A stretch of DNA of 64,000 bases from Paenibacillus allorhizosphaerae. Lineage in GTDB: Bacteria > Bacillota > Bacilli > Paenibacillales > NBRC-103111. Numbering within the stretch: the stretch's first letter is position 1; the number at the start of each line of letters is the position of its first letter. Made by a program: the position numbers and the translations under genes. Location: contig NZ_CAJVCE010000005.1 of the NCBI RefSeq assembly GCF_910594985.1, positions 1 to 64,000 of the forward strand. The letters are read 5' to 3'. The notes below the pieces were generated by a model. It was not told where the DNA came from, made no database searches, and was given only the letters and a program-made list of their open reading frames with translations. Below, piece by piece: positions 1 through 9,200 of the stretch.

Positions 1-57
1 ATATAATTTATTTCGTTTCTTTCGGATTTATGTGAAGGATCTGCCTTCTTAGAGATT

Positions 58-582
58 CTAAGACATGTCTGTATATAAACGATGTTTTCCACAATGAATG
101 TATCTAAACAAGTAACCTTGATGATGACCTTTATTTATTAGACTTCTTTTAAATTCCTCTTTAGTTAGTTTCTTACGTTTTCTAATTTCTTCAATATCAT
201 CTGTTAGTTCTTCTTCTAGGTGTTCTAATTCTTTCCAACCAACATATCCAACAATGGCACAAAAATCGTCACAATGACTTAACCACCTTTCTTGTTGCCA
301 TCCAAAGTAACCGGGTGTCCGGTAAATAAGTTCCTCAATATATTCTTTACTACTAACTTTTTCAAGATTACTTACATCTTGAAATTCACCATCATATTTA
401 CCTGCTGCTGAGCCATCTTTAATACACCACGGACAAATTCCTTCTACTTCATCTATTGAATAAAAAGGTCCTTCATATACGTAATTCCTTTCTTCATTAC
501 AGATAGGGCACATAGTTTTTTCTTCTTTAATTACACCTATGCTAACAGGGTTTGGATTATATTTAAAAATAGGAAGCTCCAT
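58..582 (-). CDS. CbrC-like (UPF0167 family) zinc-ribbon-type protein
   Basis: The 174-residue product resembles the CbrC/UPF0167 family, named for colicin E2 tolerance in E. coli; its molecular role is unclear. The N-terminus (MELPIFKYNPNP) is typical of the family. Cysteine pairs CPIC (25-28) and CPWC (49-52) look like two halves of a metal site. The start was put at 582 because GGGGGG lies 6 bases upstream; an upstream in-frame extension to 639 has no such site. The gene is visibly AT-rich (codons such as AAA, GAA, TTA) against the GC-rich genes that follow, and it lies beside a recombinase remnant, which suggests transfer. Family assignment is fairly secure; function is not. Confidence 0.75.
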   Translation of the reverse strand: MELPIFKYNPNPVSIGVIKEEKTMCPICNEERNYVYEGPFYSIDEVEGICPWCIKDGSAAGKYDGEFQDVSNLEKVSSKEYIEELIYRTPGYFGWQQERWLSHCDDFCAIVGYVGWKELEHLEEELTDDIEEIRKRKKLTKEEFKRSLINKGHHQGYLFRYIHCGKHRLYTDMS

Positions 583-677
583 AGAATACCCCCCAATAAA
601 ACAGATTGCAGATCTATCAGTAAACGTTCTTGTATTCACGAATCCGAGAGCCTTGAGGCACGGTAGCTCCGGATCCG

Positions 678-1267
678 TCAGGACTTAGGCTGCAGGATTG
701 TCTGCCTAAGTCCGCTTCTCCTTTTGGGACGTACATAAGGGGCACATTCTTGTTGCTTCAATACGTGATGAACATAAAATTTTATAGCGCTGATCGCTTG
801 ATTCACGTAGGCGTGAGAGCGCTGGCGGCCCAACAAGTAAAGGGAACGCGATCGTTCCACGATCCCCCGTGCTCAACCGTGTATCCATAAAAACGTTCAA
901 CCTGCCCACAATAAGCCTTAATGGTTTTGGAACTGTACCCTCTGGCAATTAACTCATTCTTCAATTGAGTCTCTCGTTCATTATTCCATGTAAAAGTATA
1001 CTCAGTAGTCACTCCAAGAGAGGTGTGCTTGTATTGAAGAGACTCGCATTCCTCTGCCAAGGCCGGCTCCATCTCGATGCTGCAGCCCTTTAAGAGGTCT
1101 AGTAATTGTTCGATAACCCCAAGTGTATAAGGAGCAGACCAGACCGCTTCTTCCGGAAGCCATCTTCTCCCGGGCAATTGTTTGATCTTGGTGACGTCCT
1201 CCTGGCTAAAATAGATCAGCTTTACGGTCAACGACTCTTCGTTTCGCTTTGAAAGCAGAATCTTCAT
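678..1267 (-). pseudogene. Frameshifted and truncated tyrosine recombinase (integrase) remnant
   Basis: The first frame (1267 to about 865) encodes an accessory N-terminal region with the motif LPGRRW and then the start of a phage-integrase SAM-like core-binding domain (RGYSSKTIKAYCGQVERFYG). Reading then shifts to a second frame (about 860 to 678), which continues the same domain (AYVNQAISAIKFYVHHVLK) up to VRPKR and stops 12 residues later. Restoring one G to the run of five at 864-868 rejoins the frames. The whole catalytic domain, with its Arg-His-Arg-Tyr residues, is absent, so the protein cannot recombine DNA. The start is ATG at 1267, preceded by AGGAAGGTGA. An integron-integrase-like or phage-type origin are both possible. 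Confidence 0.7.
681..713. repeat. Perfect 10-bp inverted repeat at the broken end of the recombinase remnant
   Basis: GGACTTAGGC (681-690) and GCCTAAGTCC (704-713) are perfect inverted copies separated by 13 bases. The repeat sits exactly where the recombinase reading frame loses similarity. No T-run follows on either strand, so it is not a typical terminator. It may be a recombination scar or element end. Confidence 0.5.
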
Positions 1268-1316
1268 GAGTTCACCTTCCTAATTGAGTATATCAAAATT
1301 ACAATTTTTGGGTAAT

Positions 1317-1359
1317 AAAAAAGAGGCTTGCCAAGTCTATATGAGACCTTGGAAACCTC
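1317..1359 (-). terminator. Intrinsic terminator of the addB-addA-sbcD-sbcC operon
   Basis: On the minus strand an imperfect hairpin with GAGG...CCTC and CCAAG...CTTGG arms is followed by TTTTTT. It begins about 95 bases after the sbcC stop codon, and no other minus-strand gene lies between. Confidence 0.65.
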
Positions 1360-1453
1360 CCGATGCTTTCGGTGATCATAAAATATTCGATTGCGGTTTT
1401 ATCTAGACCCGTTTATATCTTATAAACCAGAAATATAGCCCGAGCTGCGTACG

Positions 1454-4400
1454 CTACATGGTCTCCAAAGAGATTCGGCTTCCTTTGCCACCCGGCTCAG
1501 CAGCCTGAACTACAAGACGACGCGGCAGCCGGGCACGCAGCTCCGGTACATGACTGATCACTCCGACCGTCAGCTTATCCAGGTGCAGCTTCTCCAGCGC
1601 CGTAATAACCGCCTCGAGCAGCTCTTGGTCAAGCGTGCCGAATCCTTCATCGAGAAAGAAAAATTCGAGCGGGTATTGGCCTTTCAGCTGAATTTGCGCG
1701 GAAAGCGCCAGGGCAAGCGATAATGAAGTAAGGAATGTCTCCCCGCCCGAAAGCGTCGTAACCGGACGGCGCACGCCTCCGTTTGCATCATCACGAATAA
1801 CGAACCCGCCGCCCGAGTCGACTTCGATCGCGTACTTTTGCCTCGTGAGCTGACCCAAACGTTCGGAAGCGCTGCGGCTGACATGCAGGAGCTGTTCTTC
1901 GGCTAAAAACTCGACAAATGCGTTCCCGCGAAGAGCGGCTTGAAGCTTAGCAAGCAGCGATAGTTCTTGCTGGCGCGAAGAGCGCTGCGATTCCAGCTCC
2001 GACCAACGCATATGCTTCGCCTGAAGCTCCTCCCAATCACGTTCCGCTTTTGCCGTGGCCTGCAGTGCCGCTTCATCTTGTTCCTTGCATTCCTTAAGTT
2101 CGGCTTCAAGACGGGACCATGTATCTTCAGATACTTCACGCCCGTTCAGCTCGACCTCAAGCTCATGCCTTCTGGCTGCGAGCTGGTGCTGAAGCTTGCG
2201 ATGCGCCTCCGTTTCGGCTTGCCACGCCGTTTGCTGCTCAGGGGAAAGCAGCGACTGACTCACTTCGTCGACCGAAGCAAACCGCTCCGCTGCAGATTGC
2301 TGTGCCCACTCGGCTTGAAGCTCCGCATCCAGCTGCACGGCCGATTCGGCCGCTTGTCTGGCCGCTGCATCCCGTTGGGCGCATTGCTGCATAGAAGCTT
2401 GTGCAGCCTCAAGCTTTTCAGCGGTACTCAAAGCGAGTTCGCGAAGGGCCGTCAGCTTGGCCTGCGCTTCGGATGCGAGTGCCGTTGCATCGTGTTCGCC
2501 TATCCACGACCTGAGCTGCTCCCCTTTTTGTGAAATGAGCAGTTCCAAGCTATGACGTTCAGCGCCGGCTTTCACGGATAATTTCTCCATATCGCCCAGC
2601 TCCAGCTGCCATCGTTCAAGCTTTTCCTGCTTTTCTGCGAGGAAATCGACGCTCTTCTCTAACCGCTCGCGCAACTCTTCCGCAAGCCGATCCCGTTGCT
2701 GCAAGCTTTCGGCTTCCTCGACGATTCGATTCGGATCGAAATCAGAGAATTTGCCCGGCCAGCTTTGCTGCAAATCCCTGATCGCCTTTTTTAAGTCCAC
2801 ATGCTTCTGTTCCTGAGCGGCGAGTAGGCTTTGCACGGCCTGTTCCCGGGCATGAAGCTCCTGCTCCCGCTGATCCGCTTGGCGTTTCTCTTGAAGCAAG
2901 TGTTGAAGCGACGATTGCAGTTCTTGAATCTGCCGTTCCACGCCAACCAAAGCATCCGCCGATTCCTTGACGGATAATATAAGCTGCTTCAATTGAAGCT
3001 CAGCCGCTGTAATGGCTACGCTGGTCTCATCGGTGACACTGCCGGCTGCTGCCGCCGCTTCCAGCCATCCGGGATTCGGAAGGCCGCCTTGACCTTTTTG
3101 TTGATCGTCCGAAGAGGTCAGCGGTTGTGGAACCTGCCGAAGCTGCCCCTCCAGCGTTTGTAATGTATGCAATTGCTGCCGGTAGGTAAGCTGCAGCTCT
3201 CTGGCTTGCTGCTGCAGTTGCTCCAACTGCGCGACTTCATTGTCCGGCGAACCATCGGCTCGTACATTCGACAGACGCTCCGCTCCTATCGGATGAGGGT
3301 GCTCCGTAGCACCGCAAACCGGGCAAGCCTCGCCTTCATGCAAATGCGCGGCGAGCTGCTCGGCCAGCTTCCCCAGCTCCGCTGCCTTCTCCAACGCTCG
3401 AAGCTCGGCAATTTTTTGCGGAATTGCCGTAAACCAGCTCGCTAATGCATGTTCCATACGATTCAAATCGTTATGTATTCCTGCAGCTTCCTGCAACCAC
3501 ATTGTCCCTCTTGCAATCCAGTCCGAACCCGTCTGCTTTAATGCTGCCTTCGCATCGCTCAGTCGTTCCAGCTCCGATTGCTGCTTACGCAGCTCCGCAT
3601 CGAGCTCCGCCGCTTGCTTCTCCAAGCGCTCCCACTCGCGCTTCTCCTGCAGCGCCTCCTGCAGCTGCCGGCGGTACGCGCTCGGCACTTCGGCGCGCTT
3701 CAGCTCCGCTTGCAGCTGCGCTTGGCGCTGCAGCGCTTTCTCGCGCAGCTCGCGCTCGCGAGCCTGCTCCGCGCGGCCGGCGGCGAGCCGCGCCTCCAGC
3801 TGCGCCGCCTCCGCGGCCAGCGCGGCCAGCCGCTCGCGGTCGCCCGCGAGCTCGGCGGCCAGCGCCGCCGCCTGGCGCAGCTGCTCGAGGCGCAGCACGA
3901 GCGGCGCCTCTTGTGCAGCCAGCGCCTCACGCGCAGCGGCGTGCGCCTCTTGCGCCTGCGCCAGCGCGCCACGTGCGGCCGCGAGCGCTGCGGCGATCGC
4001 GGCGGCGGCTTCGCGCTCCCTCGCGAGCTGCGCGGCCGCGGCGCCGAGCCGGCGCACGAGCGGGCGCAACCGCTCGGCTTGCGCCGCACGCGCGAGCCGC
4101 GCCTCAAGCGCCGCCACATGCGGCGTCTGCGCGGCCAGCGACGCTTCGCGCGCGGCGACGGCGGCGAGCTCCCGCTGCAGCTCGCGCACGGCGCGCAGCT
4201 CGGCGGCGCGGCGCTCGCAGGCCGCAAGCCGTTCGCGCAGCGTACGAGCAGCCTCGCGCGCTTCGCGGAGCCGCGTTTCGGCACCGCCGAGCGCCTCGGT
4301 CGAAGCGTCGCCGAGACCCTGCTGCTCAGCCTGCAGCTCCTTGATCGCCACGTCCGTTTCCTTATAGCGTGAAGCGGTTTTCGCACTTAGACGGTCGCCG

Positions 4401-4939
4401 TACGGCTCCAGATGAAACAGCCGCTGCAGCATCGCGCGGCGGTCTTTTCCCGTCAGCGTCAAAAACTCCGCAAACTTCCCTTGCGGCAGCACGACCGCTC
4501 TCGTAAAATCGGCCATGGACAATCCAAGTATGGCTTGAACCTGCTGGTTTACATCACCTGCTTTATCCGCAAGCACCAGCGTCTCGCCGTCCTTCAGGTG
4601 AATCAAACGGCTTAAACTGCCTTGCACCGATACATCGCCGGTCCGTTTGAATTGACGGTCGACCCGGTAGCGCAGCACCCCTTCGGCGGAACCGAGTTCG
4701 AACGTAAACGATACGGAAAGCGTCGACTCCGACTGGTTCATGATCGCCTGCGTCCCTCCGGACGCTCGCTCCACTTTACCGAACAGCGCCAGCGTAATCG
4801 CATCGAGAATCGTCGATTTGCCGCTCCCGGTCGGCCCGAAAATACCGAACACCCCGGCCTCCGTCAGCGCCGTAAAATCGATCTCCTGAACCTCCCGGTA
4901 GCTTTGCAGGCCGGATATTTGCAAATGAATCGGCCGCAT
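1454..4939 (-). CDS. sbcC: Nuclease SbcCD subunit C (Rad50-like ATPase)
   Basis: This SMC/Rad50-type ATPase partners SbcD to open and cleave DNA hairpins and blocked double-strand ends. The 1161 residues show Walker A GPTGSGKST (35-43), a long coiled coil, a zinc-hook CPVCG (539-543) where two subunits dimerise, a second coiled coil, the ABC signature LSGGE (1063-1067) and Walker B FFFLDEGFGTLD (Asp about 1097). Length is near the usual 1050-1150. It is the last gene of the addB-addA-sbcD-sbcC operon, 84 bases after sbcD, with GGAGG before ATG. The first coiled coil (about residues 205-430) is extremely Ala/Arg/Glu-rich and GC-rich, far above its flanks, a composition anomaly discussed in the findings. 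Confidence 0.97.
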   Translation of the reverse strand: MRPIHLQISGLQSYREVQEIDFTALTEAGVFGIFGPTGSGKSTILDAITLALFGKVERASGGTQAIMNQSESTLSVSFTFELGSAEGVLRYRVDRQFKRTGDVSVQGSLSRLIHLKDGETLVLADKAGDVNQQVQAILGLSMADFTRAVVLPQGKFAEFLTLTGKDRRAMLQRLFHLEPYGDRLSAKTASRYKETDVAIKELQAEQQGLGDASTEALGGAETRLREAREAARTLRERLAACERRAAELRAVRELQRELAAVAAREASLAAQTPHVAALEARLARAAQAERLRPLVRRLGAAAAQLAREREAAAAIAAALAAARGALAQAQEAHAAAREALAAQEAPLVLRLEQLRQAAALAAELAGDRERLAALAAEAAQLEARLAAGRAEQARERELREKALQRQAQLQAELKRAEVPSAYRRQLQEALQEKREWERLEKQAAELDAELRKQQSELERLSDAKAALKQTGSDWIARGTMWLQEAAGIHNDLNRMEHALASWFTAIPQKIAELRALEKAAELGKLAEQLAAHLHEGEACPVCGATEHPHPIGAERLSNVRADGSPDNEVAQLEQLQQQARELQLTYRQQLHTLQTLEGQLRQVPQPLTSSDDQQKGQGGLPNPGWLEAAAAAGSVTDETSVAITAAELQLKQLILSVKESADALVGVERQIQELQSSLQHLLQEKRQADQREQELHAREQAVQSLLAAQEQKHVDLKKAIRDLQQSWPGKFSDFDPNRIVEEAESLQQRDRLAEELRERLEKSVDFLAEKQEKLERWQLELGDMEKLSVKAGAERHSLELLISQKGEQLRSWIGEHDATALASEAQAKLTALRELALSTAEKLEAAQASMQQCAQRDAAARQAAESAVQLDAELQAEWAQQSAAERFASVDEVSQSLLSPEQQTAWQAETEAHRKLQHQLAARRHELEVELNGREVSEDTWSRLEAELKECKEQDEAALQATAKAERDWEELQAKHMRWSELESQRSSRQQELSLLAKLQAALRGNAFVEFLAEEQLLHVSRSASERLGQLTRQKYAIEVDSGGGFVIRDDANGGVRRPVTTLSGGETFLTSLSLALALSAQIQLKGQYPLEFFFLDEGFGTLDQELLEAVITALEKLHLDKLTVGVISHVPELRARLPRRLVVQAAEPGGKGSRISLETM

Positions 4940-5023
4940 GTGCAGCCCTCCTTCTTCCTATGATCAATATGGGAAATGAAAGGTTATAGAAAAATTTTCC
5001 ACAAAATTCAGCCCACTGCCATA

Positions 5024-6199
5024 TTACGCCTCAACGTCTTCCTCATCGGCGGACAGCAGCTCCAGAAACAACCGGACAAGCTCCGGCTCCGGCTGAGCGC
5101 CGCCGGTTTGCCGTTCGTAGAAGCGGCGAAACAGCTCGTCCATCGGCATTTTCGCCGCCGAGACGGCTTCCTTCGCGGCTTGCTCCAGCTCCGGATAAAC
5201 CGGACGTATATGAATCAGCCCTTCTCGGGCTTGCCGAAGCGTATGGATTTGTTCAAGCGACATCGTCTCGTTCAAATGCACTTCCAGATCGATCCACGCA
5301 TTCGCATCCTTTCCCTCATCCAGCCACCGGTGCACTTCCGCCAGCCCCCCCTTGGCTCTCCACTCCACGAGCGGACGGCCGCAGGACAAATAAACTTCCT
5401 CAACGTGCGGCACGGATCCCGGCTTGATCTCAAGAACGGTCACCGATTTGGCATAGCCGGCTTCCCCAAAGCTGTACGCGAGCGGAGAGCCGCAATAACG
5501 CATCATCGTCTCCGACTTGATATATTGCGGACGGTGCAAATGACCGAGCGCCACATATTGAGCGCCGGCTGCAAGCGCCGTCACATCGACCGTGTAGGCA
5601 CCGCCTACCTGAATCGGACGTTCCGATTCCGTTTCTTTGCCGCCAAGCACATACAAGTGGCTCATAAGCAGATTTACGGTATCCTTGCGGTAGTGACGCG
5701 CCTGCGCCTGCACCAGATGGCCTACCCGTTCGGAATATGCCGCACGCAGCAACTCCTCCTGAATGTCGTCCGACAGCAGCTCCCGCAGCCTCGACTCGGA
5801 AGGATAAGGAAGCGCGAACAGCACCGCTTTTTCTCCGGTTCGTTCGATGCCCGTCTCATAGACCCTCGCCTCCGGCAATCCGACGAGCGTGACGCCGAGC
5901 TTGCGGGCAAGCGGAGCGGCTGCAGCCAGCCGGTCCGGGTGATCATGGTTGCCTGCGATTACGTAGACCGGACGGCGGCCTTGGTCCGACAGTCGCGCCA
6001 GCGCGTCGTAAAACAATTGCTCCGCCGCAGCAGGAGGATTGACCGTATCGTATACGTCCCCGGCAAGCAACACCAAATCGATCTGCTGCGAGTTTACGAG
6101 ATCGGACAGCTCGTCGATGAAAGCCTCCTGCTCCGCCAGCCGGCTCCTTCCTTCCAGCGAACGGCCGAGATGCCAGTCCGCTGTATGTAGTATCCGCAT
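5024..6199 (-). CDS. sbcD: Nuclease SbcCD subunit D (Mre11-like exonuclease)
   Basis: This is the metal-dependent phosphoesterase subunit of the SbcCD nuclease. The 391-residue protein starts MRILHTADWHLG, with the first calcineurin-like metal motif (D-x-H), followed by AGDVYD, the GNHD motif (about 83-86) and GHLH further on, all binding the two catalytic metals. A C-terminal SbcD capping domain completes a family-typical length. AAAGGAG precedes the ATG at 6199. It lies 30 bases after addA and 84 bases before sbcC, so all four repair genes are probably co-transcribed. Confidence 0.97.
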   Translation of the reverse strand: MRILHTADWHLGRSLEGRSRLAEQEAFIDELSDLVNSQQIDLVLLAGDVYDTVNPPAAAEQLFYDALARLSDQGRRPVYVIAGNHDHPDRLAAAAPLARKLGVTLVGLPEARVYETGIERTGEKAVLFALPYPSESRLRELLSDDIQEELLRAAYSERVGHLVQAQARHYRKDTVNLLMSHLYVLGGKETESERPIQVGGAYTVDVTALAAGAQYVALGHLHRPQYIKSETMMRYCGSPLAYSFGEAGYAKSVTVLEIKPGSVPHVEEVYLSCGRPLVEWRAKGGLAEVHRWLDEGKDANAWIDLEVHLNETMSLEQIHTLRQAREGLIHIRPVYPELEQAAKEAVSAAKMPMDELFRRFYERQTGGAQPEPELVRLFLELLSADEEDVEA

Positions 6200-6229
6200 G
6201 CTTTATCTCCTTTCTCAGTCCCGTACATC

Positions 6230-9200
6230 TTACAGTTCGACAACATGGGCCCCGTCAAATAAAAAGATAAATTTGTGCAAAACAGGACGTTTCCAAATCC
6301 GTTCCACCGCTTTGCCGTATAAATCGAGCTGCAGCCGATAGCCTTCCGCTACCTTCGCGGGAGAACCGCCCTTCAGCCTGTCGGTTTTATAGTCAAGCAG
6401 CACAAGCCCTTCTTCCTCTTCGATCAAACAGTCGATAACCCCTTGCAGCATGACCACTTCATCGGATAATCCGCCTTGGTCGGCTCCATAAACGTCGCGT
6501 GCGGGCAATCCGAAGCTGAACGGCACTTCGCGATGAACCCGCTTCGTGCGCAGCATGCGTTGCCCGAGAGCGCTTTGGAAAAAAGCAGCGATTCCTTTTG
6601 GATCGACTAACGCCCTCTGGGCTTCCGTCAGCAGCTCCCGATCCACCATAGAAGCAAGCGTACGTTGAATTTCCGGCTCCCCCGGTTCACTTTCCAGCGG
6701 AATATGCTGCATCACCGCGTGAAATACCGATCCCCGTTCAGCCGCATTCATGTTCTGCTGCTCGAGGAAACGCGGTCTCCTCACGATCACGGGTCGAAAA
6801 CCGCCGCTTTGCGGCTCCGTCTTTACAGGAAACATAGTCGAGTCCGCCGCAGGTGCACCGCTAATTCCGGGCAAAAGCAGCGGTTCCGGCTCATCCGACA
6901 GCAGCTCCATCAACCGGTGATGCTCGGACAACCGTTTCAGCTCCGTCACCGACGTCTTGGATAGCACCGTCGTTGCATCCGGATGCGCATAGTTCCAGGA
7001 TAGGCGCCGCCATACTTCATGCTCCGTCTGTACGGACCCGTCCACCGGCTCCAAACGGAAGAGCGATGCCCACCGGTCTCCGTCAACCGGCGCAGACGAT
7101 ACCGCAGCTTGCGTCATGCCGGCGAACATGTCCGGCTGAAGCAGACGGACGCGCCATTCCGACGTTTCGCCAAAAAGGAATGGTTGACTGCGGTATTCGA
7201 GTCCCCCGGCTTCACGCAGCGGTTGACCGTCCGGATGCCGGATCAAGGCCGGTCCGACCCAATCGAGGTAGCAGCGCGCGTTGGCCACCGCATCATCGGG
7301 AAGGGCCTCGCTCTCGTGCGAAAGGAATCTGGACCACGACGCCGCCAGCTTTTCCGCTCCTTTGACCGTAGCGACCAGCACCAGCTTCTCCCTTGCGCGC
7401 GTCAGCGCAACGTAGAGCACCCGCATTTCTTCGGCGAGCATTTCCAGCTGAATTTTGCGTTTGATCGCAAGCCAAGGCAGCGTTGGATAGCTTACACGGG
7501 TTTCCAGCTCCATATATTTCGGGCCAAAACCCAGTTCCTTATGCAGCATAAAAGAATCCGCGAGATCCCGCCGGTTAAACTGCTTGGCCATCCCCGCCAC
7601 GAACACGACGGGGAACTCCAGGCCTTTGCTCTTATGGATGGTCATGATGCGAACGACGTCTTCCTGCTCACCGAGCGCCCTTGCGGTTCCAAGGTCTCCT
7701 CCGCTCTCCTGCATGCGCGCGACAAACCGCAGAAAACGGAACAGACCGCGGAAAGACGTGGCTTCGTACTGCTTGGCCCGATCGTAAAGCGCCCTCAGGT
7801 TTGCCTGACGCTGCTGGCCGCCGGCAAGACCGCCGACATAATCAAAATAACCGGTCACGCGGTATATATCCCAGATCAAATCGGCCAACGACGTTTGCTG
7901 CGCCTCGCGCCGCCACTCCTTCAGCTGCGCCAAAAAAAGATTCAGCTTTTTCTGCAGATCCGGATGTTTGGGAAGCTGCTCCCCGACTAGACCATCTGCC
8001 GCCTGGCTACGGGCTTCTGCTGCCGTTTCGAGTTTTTCCATTCCGTCTCGAGACGAAACCGTGTTGGATGGCACAACCGTACTTGTATCCTCTGTTAATG
8101 TCGCAGCCGCTTCTTGTTCCATTGCAATTTGTTCCGGGTTCTTTCCCTCCATTGCTGCGAATAGAGGTACATCTTTATCTTCTATTCCTCGAGCTTGTAC
8201 CGCCTCGCTGCCCACATCCCTTGCATACGCGCGAACCGCATCGTAGTACGCTCCATGCTTGCTGTTTATGCGTATATGGGCAAGCTCTTCCGCCTGTAGA
8301 CCGACGATCGGCGATCGGAGTACGGATACGAGCGGAATATCCTGATAAGGATTATCGATTACCTTCAGCAGCGACAACAGTACCTGCACCTCGGTCGCCG
8401 TAAAATAGCCGCTGTTCAGCTCCGCATAGGCCGGAATGCCCTGCAGCTGCAATTCCTCGATCAGCACCGGCGCCCATTGCTGTGTCGCGCGCAGCAGGAT
8501 GACGATATCCCGGTATACGGCATCCCGCATGCCTCCGGCCGATTTATCGAAAACTTGCAGCGGTCGCCCGCCGTCCATTCCCGTCATAGCACGGATTTGC
8601 TGGGCGATATAGCGGGCTTCCAGTTGAACGGTCTGAAGTTCGCGCGCATCCGCAGCCGTCTCGTCTGCGCCAGCTCCTCCCTCATCTTCCAAACCGGCCG
8701 ATCCGGTATCCTCGAACTCCGTGTCCCGGCTTTCCGCCGAACCTTCGGCCGAGCGGTCGATCAGCACAAGTTCTGCGGCGACATCCTGCTCCGGCTCGGG
8801 ATAGCCTGCGCCGTAAACAAGCTTCGCCCTGTCGTCATAAGCGATCTCCCCAACCGTCTCCTGCATGATTTGCCGGAAAATATAGTTCGTCCCGTCGACG
8901 ACCTGGCGTCTGCTGCGGAAATTGCGCGCCAAATCGATTCGCTGTCCCGGATCGGTGCCGTTCGCCCGGTAGCTTTTATATTTTTCCTGAAACAACCCCG
9001 GCTCTGCCAGACGAAACCGGTAAATGCTCTGCTTCACATCTCCAACCATAAATCGGTTTCCCGGCACAGGTCTGGAGATCAATTCCACTATCGCTTCCTG
9101 CACCCGGTTCGTGTCCTGATATTCGTCCAGCAGCACTTCGGCGTACTGCTCCTGGTATTCCAGGGCGGCAGGCGACGGGACGAGCTGTCCCGGACCCGAC

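Noticed and set aside
3445-4386. Long Ala/Arg-rich frames in several phases within the sbcC coiled coil
   Set aside because: They arise from the GC-rich patch, where stop codons are rare in all frames.
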